In this document: piece after piece, positions 20,942 through 30,934 of the stretch | How the letters are laid out: each line of letters starts with the position of its first letter | Position numbering within the stretch: position 1 is the first letter of the stretch | Source: Chrysopilus asiliformis | Lineage: Eukaryota > Arthropoda > Insecta > Diptera > Rhagionidae | Length of the DNA stretch: 64,000 nt | Direction of reading: 5' to 3' | Assembly: GCA_964034945.1 (NCBI GenBank) | Contig: OZ035962.1 | Span: 35,739,943 to 35,803,942, forward strand | Translations under genes and position numbers: made by a program | Notes under the pieces: model-generated | What the model was told of the DNA's origin: nothing | The model's input: the letters and a program-made list of their open reading frames with translations, nothing else | The model's database searches: none

Positions 20942-21797
20942 CCCTTTCGAGACTGCTGAGACATATATGTCCCAGCACAGTTTGAAAAATTCTGCAATGA
21001 AAAGTTGAAGTGGTATATGGAAAACTAAAGGCCCAACTACGATCGACATAGGAGCGCATATGTAGCTGCATATGTCATTTCCAGAATAAGAAAGTGAATG
21101 TTATTACCCACAATAGACATGTGCCACTTTCAAACCTTCGTTAAACTTTCGTTAAGCATGAATGATTCGATACAAATGGAACTGGCATATGAAAATAGTG
21201 AACATAACCTAAAATTTTAGTGTGCATTTAATAATATTGGTGCCATATTAATTTCCACTTGTGGTAAAATGAGAATTAGCGTTTATCTTGACAGCTATGT
21301 ATGTCAACATTCGTTGAGAATTTGACATTTACATATGCGCTCCTATGTCAATCGTAGTTGGGCCTTAAAGTCTCGGATCGTCAATACGAATCTGAACCAA
21401 CGAAATGTACCGTTTCGAGCATGTCGGCAAAACGATTCATGTTCACTTGTGCACTGAAAGTTTTGACGTTCGCATCAAATTTTAATGAAACTTTGCTATT
21501 TTGCCCAGAAGAAAAATATTATGATTCCAAACAACGAAATAAAGTTTTATTTAGGCAACTAAAATGTTTTTTAGTTATTTGAAATAAGGTAAGTTATGTT
21601 TTTAAAAGTTTTCTTGCTCCGGGACATATGCGTCCCACCGTAAAAGACTAATGGGACACATATGTCCCAGATCCTGCAGCCCTCCCCTTTAATATTTTTT
21701 ACCCAAACAAAGTGAATTAATAATCTAAACGATACAACTAATAACCTGTATATGAACAAAATCATTTAAAAAAACCCTGAAAGCCGGCTTGAAAGGG
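20942..21797. mobile_element. Non-autonomous piggyBac-like element
   Basis: TTAA flanks both sides (20938-20941 and 21798-21801), the hallmark target of piggyBac elements. The left end is CCCTTTCGAGACTGCTG and the inverted right end CCCTTTCAAGCCGGC. Close to each end lies a palindrome of the GGGACATATATGTCCC type (TGAGACATATATGTCCCAGC at about 20955; GGGACACATATGTCCC at about 21653, plus GGGACATATGCGTCCC at about 21619). A Harbinger-like MITE interrupts it. The remaining frame at 21358-21582 has no motif I can assign. Confidence 0.75.
21030..21365. mobile_element. Harbinger-like MITE nested in the piggyBac-like element
   Basis: AGGCCCAACTACGATCGAC and the inverted right end AGGCCCAACTACGATTGAC differ by one base over the first 19, and continue as ATAGGAGCGCATATG. 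TAA duplications lie at 21027-21029 and 21366-21368. Length 336 bp, no coding sequence. The nesting shows it arrived after the piggyBac-like element. Confidence 0.8.
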
Positions 21798-22063
21798 TTA
21801 AAAGACGCGATTTGAGAGTAGAGCAACTTTCTAATTTTGGCGGCGTCAGCTGTTGTTAAGTGGTTCTTTAGGCGCGAAAATATGATTTTTGATATGAAAA
21901 AAAAAATTGTTAAACTACTTTAACTGCTTCTTTCCAGTGTACTATACGTAGTACAGGGAAAAATTTGTGGCGTGAACCAATATTGACGCAAAATTTTAGA
22001 TCTTTTGCTAAATGCAGTTTTTTTTTCAATTTTTTTGATTTTTTAATGTTGTTTGAATTCAAA

Positions 22064-23441
22064 GATTGTGTTTACACCAGGATTCACTTTGAGGCGGCAG
22101 TGGGGAGGGAAACCAAAAAGAGCGAACAAAGTTTAGATTCACTTAAAATTACACTGATCAACAAAAAGAAAAAAAAAATTTTGCCGTTCTTTGCAAATGT
22201 TTTTTTTCATACCCTGGTATTAGATTATTTATAATATGTCTGTAAAAAATAGCAGAAACACCCATTTTCTTAGGAAATTCTGTTTATTTAAAAAAAACAT
22301 TAAAAAAACAGGAATAAATTTATTCGTATGATTTTTTGAAAAGTTTTGCTTCTCTTTTATATGAATATGATGGATGATCTCGTTTTAATGTCCAACAAAA
22401 ATCTGTCAGCATTCTTGATGACCATTTTCCTTGATATCTCTTTTCCATTGTCATAATGTCTTGATGAAATCTCTCCCCGTGCTCGTCGCTTACAGCACCT
22501 AAGTTTTTAGGGAAAAACTCTATATGGGAATCAAGAAAATGAATTTTCAGAGACATATTGCATCCCAAGTCTTTATAGTTCTGGAGGACACATCTTAAAC
22601 AAAAAAAACTTGGCGTCCAAGGTTTATTAATACTCTGACTAATACTGAAACCAAAGTACAAATTGTATGCGTTATTTACTAGCGGCGTAGGCCGTTCTCG
22701 ATTGGAATTGGAAGTAAACTCCCGACAAATAAAACAAAAGAGGTCCAGAGAATTTAAGTACTTTCGATGCATAATGAAAACTAGGTATAAGTATTTAGTA
22801 TGCGACCCCAACCAGAACCTATGAAAATTAACAAACAAAAAACTACAAAATAAGCAATAGTGAGCTGAAAAAATACAAGAAATTCACACGCCGTTAACTG
22901 TAGTACGTCAATATTGTGGGAAATGTATGTCCTTTTCTTTTATTCGCTCGGTGCTGCTCGGAGCGGGACCGAATAGTTGTTACGGGATAAACCGCCAATA
23001 CTAATGCCAAAAATTATACTTTGTCGTATATTTAGATAATTCGATGTAATGAAATATTTTTAACATTTTTCTGTTAATACTTAACCGGTTTGTGTCTCGT
23101 TTTGCTTTTATTGGTCATTTCGTTGTTTGCTGTGGAGTCGTGCACATCTGAAAATTCGGAGTTTTCTTCTTCAGATTGGCACAAAAATAGGGCCGTTGCT
23201 GATGAAGCATATAATAAACTTGTTACTGCAATTATTTTATGATCCATATATGATCCATATTTTCATTAAATTTAACAAATTTCACTGCAATCATTTTACA
23301 ACTGAGTTAAATTTTGAGGTTATTTTCATCCCAATGTCTTAACGTCAAAAAGGCGAAAGATTTTAGCGAATGAAAAAGGCGAACCGTGTGCACACGGCAA
23401 CAAAGTGAGCCGCCTCAAAGTGAATCCTGGTGTAAACACAA
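22064..23441 (-). mobile_element. TIR element carrying a GAVSDEHGERFHQ-type protein fragment
   Basis: The ends are GATTGTGTTTACACCAGG and its exact inverse CCTGGTGTAAACACAATC; the match continues perfectly for about 35 bp through GATTCACTTTGAGGCGGC. The right flank reads TAA, the left AAA, so a 3-bp duplication is possible but not proven. Inside, on the minus strand, is the 172-codon remnant described next. Otherwise the interior is AT-rich and non-coding. The length (1,378 bp) and short protein imply internal deletion from a larger element. Confidence 0.7.
22320..22838 (-). pseudogene. Remnant of a recurrent arthropod protein of unknown function
   Basis: The frame contains a putative zinc-binding segment, with CFICREF at about residues 35-41 and FFCLRCV at about 83-89 (Cys-x2-Cys pairs separated by NAYNLYFG). 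A second conserved block follows at about 96-160: MSLKIHFLDSHIEFFP, then NLGAVSDEHGERFHQD and KRYQGKWSSRMLTDFCWTL. From recollection, both blocks occur in many uncharacterised arthropod proteins that are multiplied like transposon genes, normally with several hundred residues between them. Here the blocks are nearly adjacent, which suggests an in-frame internal deletion. No catalytic role can be assigned; the acidic SDEHGERFH core could be part of an RNase H-type fold, but that is inference. The first ~30 residues are probably not native. Confidence 0.65.
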
Positions 23442-23444
23442 TCT

Positions 23445-24109
23445 AAGAAATCAATCCTGTGAAGTTAAAAGCATTTAAATAAAGAAAAAGTGTCATTTTA
23501 AAAAATGTAAATAAAAATAACAATAAAGATTATTTGCGATTATTTATCAAACGTACAAAACGCAAAAAATTAAGTTAATTTATGCTTGCGACAGTGTGCC
23601 TCTTAATTTAAATAACTGCGCCACAATTTTATTTTTTATAAAAGTAGGTACTTGTCGAATTAACCTGTTTAGAAATATTCTAAGACATTTTTTTCTAAAT
23701 AACTTTTGAAAAAATGTCATCATCCTAACGGGACTTTGACTGAAACCCTCAAAATTTAGACATCAGTTTTGTAATCATCAACCTCCAAAAACCCCCTAAT
23801 GCTAATTTCCGCGAGAAAGAACTAAAAAAATATATTTGCGTTATCCTCAAAGGACCTTAATAAATTTTCCCGAAGATGGCACCTAGCGCAAACGCTTTTT
23901 CGTGCCCCAAAACATTTTTAAAATATTTTTTCTTTAGAATTTAGGAAATTTTTGCCCTAAGTTTTAAATGATCGATTGGCATGGTATACCGATATACTCA
24001 TTCATTGCGTAAGATCTCAAGCAATACACATGGAAATTTATGTTATTTTTGTATTGTCATTTATGTCTACTTCGATAGGATTCAAAACTTTATCCAAATA
24101 AATAGTAGA
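23445..24109. other. No gene; possible old satellite monomers
   Basis: TCCTAACGGGACTTTGAC, then CCAAAAACCCCCTAATG and GCGTTATCCTCAAAGGACC (23,720-23,860) resemble one degenerate unit of the 122-bp family. Nothing else is recognised. Confidence 0.4.
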
Positions 24110-24900
24110 CGAGCGTGAAATACTCGAGTTTTTAGATTTTTGTGCAAAACTGTGCAATGGTGGCTTTCGATTAAAAAAGGAATCATCCGGATCGGTCTAG
24201 CAGAACTCTATAACTTAGGATAGACGAAAATCCTTTTTAATAAATCAAGATAAAAGACCCATTTTCAAAATATGCATTTTGTTCAAAAATTCCGGTTTTC
24301 AAGTTTTACAGAAAAAAATATTCTCTCTACGAAAGTTTTCGAACGTACTCGATCTAAATTACCTGGACAAAATGACCTTCAAAACTGTTGCAAATCTTAG
24401 TTGTAGTGTTAAACATTTTGTTACTTATTTCAGTTCTTCCATTATCTGACATTTATTGAAAATTTGAGGCTATAATACTTTCCGTATTTTGGACGGATAC
24501 CGAATCGAGAATAGGGGTAGACAGACACTTTCTGATCAATACGAAATCCATCTCAACCAAAATTATGTGGATGTCGGTCCATCCGTTTTTCGAATCATAA
24601 ACAACTCGAGAAAGCGTTGACCTAGCGACTTGAAATTTTTTCTAAATTAGTTTTACAAAAATTGTGATTTTCTGTCAACTTTTGGAACTTTTGGAAAATT
24701 ACCGTTAGTTATAACGGGTACCTCCCACACCATTTTTTTTTAAAGAATTCTTTGAAAATTTCTCGAAAACAATGCGCTTTTATGAAAATAATGCGAATAA
24801 CCAAATTCAAAGAAAATAAAATTTGCTCAATTTTTTCCGTTTTTTACGTATTTTTAACGGTTTTTGAGATATTTGAAAAGATATTATTTTTTACATATTC
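24110..24900 (+). repeat. Repeats D and C (old copies)
   Basis: The first part (GTTTTTAGATTTTTGTGC, AAAACTGTGC, GGAATCATCCGGATCGGTC) matches 44.40-44.64 kb and is called D here. The second part (GATCAATACGAAATCC, ATGTGGATGTCGGTCC, AACTCGAGAAAGCG, CGACTTGAAATTTTTT) matches the C copies at 31.6-32.3 and 50.4-50.9 kb. No protein is encoded. Confidence 0.6.
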
Positions 24901-25587
24901 TTTCCGACACTAAATATTACATAGGAAAGTTTTGTGTTGATCACAACTGATATTTTTATTAACATATTCACACCCTCTTCATTCAATAATTCCTATAACA
25001 TAATTGCAGTGAACATCGAATTACATCAACATTGGTCTACAAGTTTATTGTACGATCTACCTGGTGACATTTTATTTATTTTAATTTTTTTCGAATCCAG
25101 CATTGAATTGCTATCTGGTTCCTCCTTTTGTTGATGTTATTCTTGTTAATATTGTTAATGTCACATTGTATAGTTATTAATGTTGAGTAAACATCACTTT
25201 TAATATTCTCACATTATGTGTACACTCCCACCTATCTTCCACTTCAAGTTACTATGGGGTAAGTTGCCTGTTGATGGATTGTACCTTCCTTAGTTTCCTT
25301 GATAGATTGCCATTATTCATTTTTAATGTCGTTTCACGCGAGACTAACATGTCACTCCTCCGCGAATAGCCGTGTATTCCTTTAACACCTACAGGTGGTT
25401 ATTTTATCATTTTTTTGCGTTATCACGGGATTACTCATGTATGTTTTGTAGGTATTAATAGTTTCATGTCTACTATACTAGAAATTTGAAACAAAAATTT
25501 TCAGCTTGCTTGGAAACAAAATATTTAAGATAATCACAATTACAATAAACGTTGATATTATTTATTATTCATCTGTTATTTAATAAG
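24901..25587. other. No gene seen
   Basis: AT-rich; the frame at 24934-25134 is anonymous. Confidence 0.5.
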
Positions 25588-25760
25588 CTTGTGTGTCTGT
25601 CCGTCTGTCTGTTCGCTAAAAACTTGAGAGCCACTGAACCGATATGGACGAAACTTTCAGGGGAGCTTACTGGCTTCAAGCTCATAGGTTGACCATCTTA
25701 CAGGTGAAGCCCCTAGGTTTAAATCGCAAAAAGTCGAAAATCTGAAATATAAATTAGTTT
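25588..25760 (+). repeat. GTCTGTCC-type repeat, short copy
   Basis: GTGTGTCTGTCCGTCTGTCTG is followed by GCCACTGAACCGATATGG and ACGAAACTTTCAGGGG. The layout (GTCTGTC tract, then a sentence-like conserved segment) is the same as in repeats A to C but the text differs. Another member lies inside the hAT element at about 26108-26230 (GTCTGTCTGTCTGTCTGC, then CGATTTTCAAGAAACTTGG). Confidence 0.5.
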
Positions 25761-26282
25761 AATTAAACCGAATAGCTGACTTATATCGTTGACCAAATCC
25801 TAAATCCAGAAAATAATGGAGCCATGGTGGAGTTTTATAATAACGATTTCCTAAAAATAAGAACCGTGTATTAAAATTTTTGGGAGAGCTTCCTATAATT
25901 TTGAAATGAATTTGCTATTTTTAGAAAATCATTGCTTTTGAGTTCCACTATGCCATATTCAGCGCCGGCTCTATGGTTCTATGCGCCCTATGCAAGTTTT
26001 TTTTTGCGCCCTTTTTGTTTGAATTAAAAAAAAAGTGTACATATGGGAGATAAGTAAATAAATTTAAAGGCACAAAACGTTTTATCCTATAATATAATAC
26101 GAGGAACGTCTGTCTGTCTGTCTGTCTGCACAAACGATCTCGAAAACCCGCCTAACGATTTTCAAGAAACTTGGGGGTTAGGGATTTTCGGGGACAAGAA
26201 ATCGATCTAGATAGGTCTCACCCCTGAGAAAATTCCCCTTCGATACCCCTCGCCTGTTATCTTCGAATTGGGTGGTGCGATC

Positions 26283-26339
26283 TTAATGAAACTTTACAGT
26301 ATTACTGCAGCTGACAGTAATACTGTAAAGTTTCATTAA
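26283..26339. repeat. Perfect short palindrome
   Basis: TTAATGAAACTTTACAGTAT starts the left arm, with arms of 25 bp and a 7-base spacer CAGCTGA. It directly abuts the nested MITE at 26342. Confidence 0.9.
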
Positions 26340-26341
26340 TA

Positions 26342-26965
26342 GCAGCTGACTGATCCCGATATCAGTTGCACATGTAATCCAATGGCGCATGGCACACTGC
26401 AAAAAATGTGCAGCTGCATGTCTGCGACACAGAGCTGACTTTTTTGAACTGACCTAAATGTAGCTGATATCAGGAACATGTCGGGTAGTTTCTAATGTCA
26501 TTTTTGTTAGATTATTTACAATAAAATGATAATTTTCAAATTTTTTTTCCTCTGGCGGTAATAATTGTTGTCAGTAGCACAGTTTATTAAGGTAGCATCT
26601 AGGTTAAAGGCTCTCTACTTTATATAATTACTAGTTGGGGACATCATAAAATAATTACTAGTTGGGGACATCATAAAATTTTGACAAGTCTGTTTAACTA
26701 ATAAACTTTTGAACAAGCGAAAATAAATACGATGTTCATCGAATAGGAGAATTTAAACACAGCAATCGTACAAGCTGTAGCAAAAGGTAGATGCTTGTAC
26801 GATTGCACAGATTTACTTTTTTTAGCAAAGAAATAAGGAGAAGTTCTTCCTCCGAGTCCGACATTTTGACGTTTGAGGTCAGCTGATCCCAGTCCAGTGT
26901 GCCATGTCGACTGATCGAATCAGTTCCTGCAGCTGCGCGACCTGATGTCGGGATCAGTCAGCTGC
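26342..26965. mobile_element. MITE nested in the hAT element, CAGCTG-rich ends
   Basis: GCAGCTGACTGATCCCGATA at the left and GCAGCTGACTGATCCCGACA inverted at the right. Further CAGCTG, GATCAGTC and TGGCACACTG words are placed symmetrically inside both ends (GGCACACTGC near 26392; CAGTGTGCC near 26897). No coding sequence. The target duplication could not be decided because the outer flanks also share CAGCTG words. Confidence 0.6.
26624..26677 (+). repeat. 27-bp unit in two tandem copies
   Basis: ATAATTACTAGTTGGGGAC followed by ATCATAAA occurs at 26624 and again at 26651 without change. Confidence 0.95.
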
Positions 26966-27565
26966 AGGAGCTGATGCGCCAGTGGGCCATATCCCTTAAA
27001 GTTCTATAAGGATACTGCGAATATTCTTTGTCCCGTTTTTCTTCAGGAAAGTTTACACTATAGGGTTTAAGAGGTCGCTGATCCCGAATATGATGTTGGA
27101 GTTTCAAAATTTGAAATGGAAGGTCCTATAGAATATCGGGAATATCCTATTTTTTCTGGAAAATATACATTAGGGAGTTTTTGAGGTCGCTGATGCTGAA
27201 TCTGATGTTGGAAATTCAATATTCGAAACCAAAGGTTCTGTGGTTATAACAAAAATATTCTTTCTTTCCTTTTTCTCCGAGAAAGTTAGCGGAGTGGGCT
27301 TTTGAATCGGAGATTTAAAACCTCAGGAAAACTACTGTGAAGTTAACGTGAATCTACTTTTTTCCCCAAAAAAAATAGCAAAAGGAGGATTCTGAGGATT
27401 CCGAGCATGGCTCGGTCTTCCTGGTGCTGTAAAATAATTCATACAAATAAAATAATTACAAGTTCAACGAATTATAATAGTTCAACATAAAGTATAAAAA
27501 AAGTTAACAATTTTATTTATTTAAGTTTCTAAAATTTTACTTTTCTGACTTTTAAGTTTGCGATT

Positions 27566-27757
27566 TCAATAGTGCCGATCTCTTTCAATTGCTATCATCG
27601 ATAGCCCTACCAATCGCTCCTGCGAAATACTTGATCTCAGATAATTTTTAATAATTTTTAATTTCGAAAATGATCTCTCACCACTTGCAACTGAAACTGG
27701 AAGACTCAAAAATATTCGTAAAGCAACAGATACGTTCACGAATATATTTTCTAGCAA
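27566..27757 (-). pseudogene. hAT transposase C-terminal dimerisation domain fragment
   Basis: The 63 codons include ALRIFLSLPVSVASGERSFS and KLKIIKNYLRSS, followed by ISQERLVGLSMIAIE. This is the conserved hAT C-terminal dimerisation region, in which ERSFS is a signature. It ends at a natural stop shortly after the domain. There is no ATG and no upstream DDE core before the terminal repeat at 27982, so about 90 percent of the protein is deleted. It resembles the ZMYM/zinc-finger group of hAT elements, but the fragment is too short for a firm subfamily. Confidence 0.85.
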
Positions 27758-28115
27758 ATTCGAATAAAATATAGATCACAAAAAATATTTGAATTTGTAT
27801 TTAGAGTTTTCAAATATTTTTTTTAATAAATTAAACACAGAAATTTCTTTTGAAAAATTTTTGTTTACACAAATATAAATAATGAAAAATATATAATTAT
27901 TTAAATCGAAAGAGGAAAGGCGCCGTTTAGATCGGCGCCACCATGCCTTGCATGGTCTGCATATTAGGTTGAGCCGGGCCTGGCCATATTGCACCATTTT
28001 TATAGGAATCGTACCCATTCAGCTTTTTATGTAAACAACTAATTTCGTAAGCTGTTGTTGCTTTCATTCATAAGAAACTTTTTTTTTGCCATGAGCGAGA
28101 TACGAACCCGACATT

Positions 28116-28762
28116 CGGTGCATTCAGCGACCCGAGCCGCTCTGGAGCGGCTCAGTATGTGTCAAAAAACCGCTCAGCTGAGCCGTTCAGTGTTTACTGA
28201 ATTCACCGCTACTGAGCCGCGCACATAAAACTGTCAAAATATTCGGGGTTATAGTGGAAGATGGACCGAGATATAATTATTTCCACAATATTCGGTATTT
28301 TCGCGTCAGATATGTTAATTTTGGAGCCCATCGCAATGTTGGTTCACGAATGTAATACTCATTTTGAAGTAACCTCAATTTGAAGTTCGAAGTCTGATAG
28401 AAACCGGGATTGTTTTGAGGTGACTATACCAAAATACACTCCCGAACATTTTCCGCAACGCCGAGTATTTCCATTCCCGTTTGCTCAGCAAGAACTTCCA
28501 TGAGGCTTCCCGTATTATAAATAACATAAATAACTATAAATATTATAAATAACACAATTTATTTCCGTCGTCATTTTTACACATGAATTGAGGTTATGTA
28601 ATTCTTCATTTGACATTTGCTCAGCTACTGAGCGGAGTTCTTTTACGCTCAGAAAAAATGTGAGCTGCTCAGTTGAGCCGCTCTGTAGCGATTGCGTTCA
28701 GTAACTGAGCACCTTTTTCGCTCTAGAGCGATGCTGAGCGGCTCAGGTCGCTGAATGCACCG
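28116..28762. mobile_element. TIR element with GAGCCGCTC-type subterminal repeats
   Basis: CGGTGCATTCAGCGACCCGA at the left and CGGTGCATTCAGCGACCTGA inverted at the right, then GCCGCTC in both. ATT flanks both sides (28113-28115 and 28763-28765). Close variants of TGAGCCGCTC/GAGCGGCTCA occur at least eight times within about 130 bp of either end, often as palindromes such as GAGCCGCTCTGGAGCGGCTC. These look like repeated transposase-binding sites. No coding remnant was found, and the superfamily is unknown. Confidence 0.75.
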
Positions 28763-28815
28763 ATTGTACCGGGGCCCCTTAGCCAACATGAATTTGGAAC
28801 TGCAGTAAATGTTAT

Positions 28816-28944
28816 TTGATCAGATGGACGATTATGTACACCATAAACTTCACAAAGTGATCTATAACTTTGGCGGACAGAACATTGATTTTGAAAATAA
28901 ATATCCACAATTTGCAAGCCCTGTTGCGGTGTAAATTTTTTCAT
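28816..28944 (-). pseudogene. Tc1/mariner-superfamily transposase, N-terminal fragment
   Basis: From ATG at 28944 the minus strand encodes MKKFTPQQGLQIVDIYFQNQ, then CSVRQSYRSLCEVYGV and HNRPSDQ: the N-terminal helix-turn-helix of mariner-related transposases, in which the [IV]V-x-x-YF-x-N spacing and PS-x-Q end are typical. The similarity stops there, shortly before the element ending at 28762. No TIRs belonging to it are visible. It may be the missing N-terminal half of the family whose C-terminal half is at 30246, but the two loci are separate. Confidence 0.65.
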
Positions 28945-29535
28945 GGTAATTTTTCTAACCTTATTAAACACAAATGTGAAAACTGTCATTCACTATCTAT
29001 TAAAAAACAGTGCTGTCGATCGTAAGTTCTAAAACAGAATCAAGGAAAAGCTGCGTTAGAAAAAATCTCGCATAAAGAATTAACAAATATCTGCCACTGG
29101 CGAATTTTTCTGACAGAATGGGGCAAACTTTTTTAAATCAAGAAGTACACAATGTTTCGTACTTTTTCACATTTCATAAATAAATACAACTGAAATTGTG
29201 TAAATATCAACAAATAGAAATGATATTTTTCGAAATAAAAAAAATGTGAAAATTGCAAGAGAAACCCGCAAACGGATATTCAACATCAAATTCACATTTT
29301 TTTAATGTCACAATATACAAGAATGTTGGCTTAAAATGGTAAGAAAATCATGTCAAATTGGATTTTTTTTTCTGTGTATTCAAATGGTTAAAAATATGTT
29401 TTTTTTACCACATTTTTTTAGTTTATTGCATAGTGGTAGGTAAAGTTTGCAGGGCACAAAAAACATTTTTTTAAAGTTCTCTCCAATTCAATAATCTTCA
29501 GAGAATCTTCCCATGCAAGAATTTTGTAGGTGGAA

Positions 29536-29582
29536 GGTTTCGAACTCAAAAGGTTTTTACCAGTGACCAGTCCGCTAAGCTA
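29536..29582 (-). ncRNA. tRNA-like polymerase III promoter remnant (SINE head)
   Basis: On the minus strand TAGCTTAGCGG (A box) is followed about 35 bases later by GAGTTCGAAACC (B box), close to the consensus. Flanking sequence does not fold as a complete tRNA. It is probably the head of a SINE distinct from that at 15218, or a tRNA pseudogene. Confidence 0.5.
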
Positions 29583-29609
29583 CATACTAAAACCCATCAG
29601 AAGTTGGTA

Positions 29610-30245
29610 AGCAGCGATCAAGCGACCACGATTTTGAAAAAAAAAAAACAGATTCTTATCAACAACTTACCTACGTACGATGTGACTCTTCGTATCTCGC
29701 TATTCAACAAGAAAGAACCGAGTTTCCGTAAGTTTTGAACAAAACAAGAAAGGCTATACAACCGTAAGTTGTGAAAAACGCAAGAGACCAAGAAATTAAA
29801 TAATAAAAAAAGGTAAGAAAGACATCCGCGAAACAAAAGAAAACGTATTAGTTACTGGGTTTATTGCTATGAGAAAAAATTAAACCTTTAGATCATGTAG
29901 TTTAGTGATCTGCCAGATATCTTAGATGATAGTTTTATTAAGTTTAAGGTTACGGTCTTTAAGTCTCTTAATTTGCTCGATCTCATTTTTAGACAGATAT
30001 TCACATCTCTTTATATAGCGCTTGTATCTATACGAAAACAAAGCAGCAGGTGATGATAGCAAATAATATCACACCGCTGAAAACTATTTACTTACACCCA
30101 GATGGGTGTTTTTGTTACAGAATTAAAACCAAAAATTTCAATATCAAAAAAAGAGTCCCGAATAATGCACATAAAAATCAATTTTTTGATTATTCTAAAA
30201 GTTACTTAAGAACACTTAACCAAAACTTATAACAATTCTCTTTTA
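29610..30245. other. No gene seen
   Basis: AT-rich; frames at 29618-29836 and 30050-30232 show no motif. Confidence 0.5.
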
Positions 30246-30807
30246 CAGGGTGGGCCAGAATAGACGCAGGGGTTTGAAGTCTTTATAACTTTTTTTTTAA
30301 TTTTATTTTTTTAATTTTGTTTCAGCATTTTGTTAAGAAGACTTGGGCAATTTAAAATGGACCTGTACACAATAGAACAACGAACCGGTGGGCGGTGGGC
30401 TCAATGGCTTTTTTACGGGACATGTTTGGCGGACGCATTATTTCGAAAAGTTGCGATTTCAATTGGCCTCCGCGTTCACCTGATCTAACGACTCCAGATT
30501 GTTTCCTTTGGGGATATTTGAAAGAAAAGGTGTACGTCAACAAGCCAACAACCATCAGCCAATTGAAAACCAACATTCGCAGTGAAATCGAGGCCATAAC
30601 ACGAAAGGTTATGGAAAATGTCTTGGAAAGAGCACGGATTTGCGAAGCAGAAAATGGCCACCACTTGCGGGATATAATTTTCCATGTTTAGACCAAAAAT
30701 ATTCCCCATCAATCAACTACATGTTTTTGAAAAAAAAAATATAGGTTTCGCTAAAATAAAAAATTTATAAAGAATTCAAACCCCCGCGTCTATTCTGGCC
30801 CATCCTG
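30246..30807 (+). mobile_element. Deleted Tc1/mariner-superfamily element with long, near-perfect TIRs
   Basis: CAGGGTGGGCCAGAATAGAC at the left, CAGGATGGGCCAGAATAGAC inverted at the right, and similarity continues through CGCNGGGGTTTGAA for over 40 bp. TA lies outside both ends (30244-30245 and 30808-30809). At 562 bp it has lost most of the transposase. The close match of the ends suggests a relatively young insertion. Confidence 0.85.
30395..30691 (+). pseudogene. Mariner-superfamily transposase, C-terminal fragment
   Basis: WPPRSPDLTTPDCFLWGYLK contains the region of the third catalytic acid, the second Asp of PDLTTPD. It is followed by a helical C-terminal part with NIRSEIEAI and HLRDIIFHV and a natural stop. 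The helix-turn-helix and first two catalytic acids are missing. A degenerate stretch just before it (from about 30365) seems to cover the region after the second Asp in another frame. The motif set fits the insect branch related to Rosa/visitor-type elements; clade assignment is tentative. Confidence 0.8.
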
Positions 30808-30934
30808 TACAATAATTTGATTTTTTCTTTTGTAACTTCAAAAACATTAATGCGTTCCAAGATCTAATCAACTTCCATTGCACGGAAAAAAACCCATTCC
30901 TCCGAAATCTTATGCTCCAGTCCCATATTTATGG

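Larger units (their letters stand above)
25960..27982 (-). mobile_element. hAT transposon, non-autonomous, perfect 8-bp target duplication
   Basis: GCCATATT is present immediately outside both ends (25952-25959 and 27983-27990), exactly the 8-bp duplication made by hAT transposases. The ends are CAGCGCCGGCTC and, inverted, CAGGCCCGGCTC, 11 of 12 identical. Only the last part of the transposase gene remains (27566-27757, minus strand). Nested inside are a GTCTGTC-type repeat (26.1 kb), a palindrome (26283), a 624-bp MITE (26342-26965), and two degenerate units of the 122-bp satellite family at about 27070-27260 (GAGGTCGCTGATCCCGAA and GAGGTCGCTGATGCTGAA, 112 bp apart). Confidence 0.9.

Noticed and set aside
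28816..30691. One mariner element spanning the N-terminal and C-terminal fragments
   Set aside because: The two fragments lie on opposite strands, and the C-terminal one has its own complete TIRs and TA duplication.
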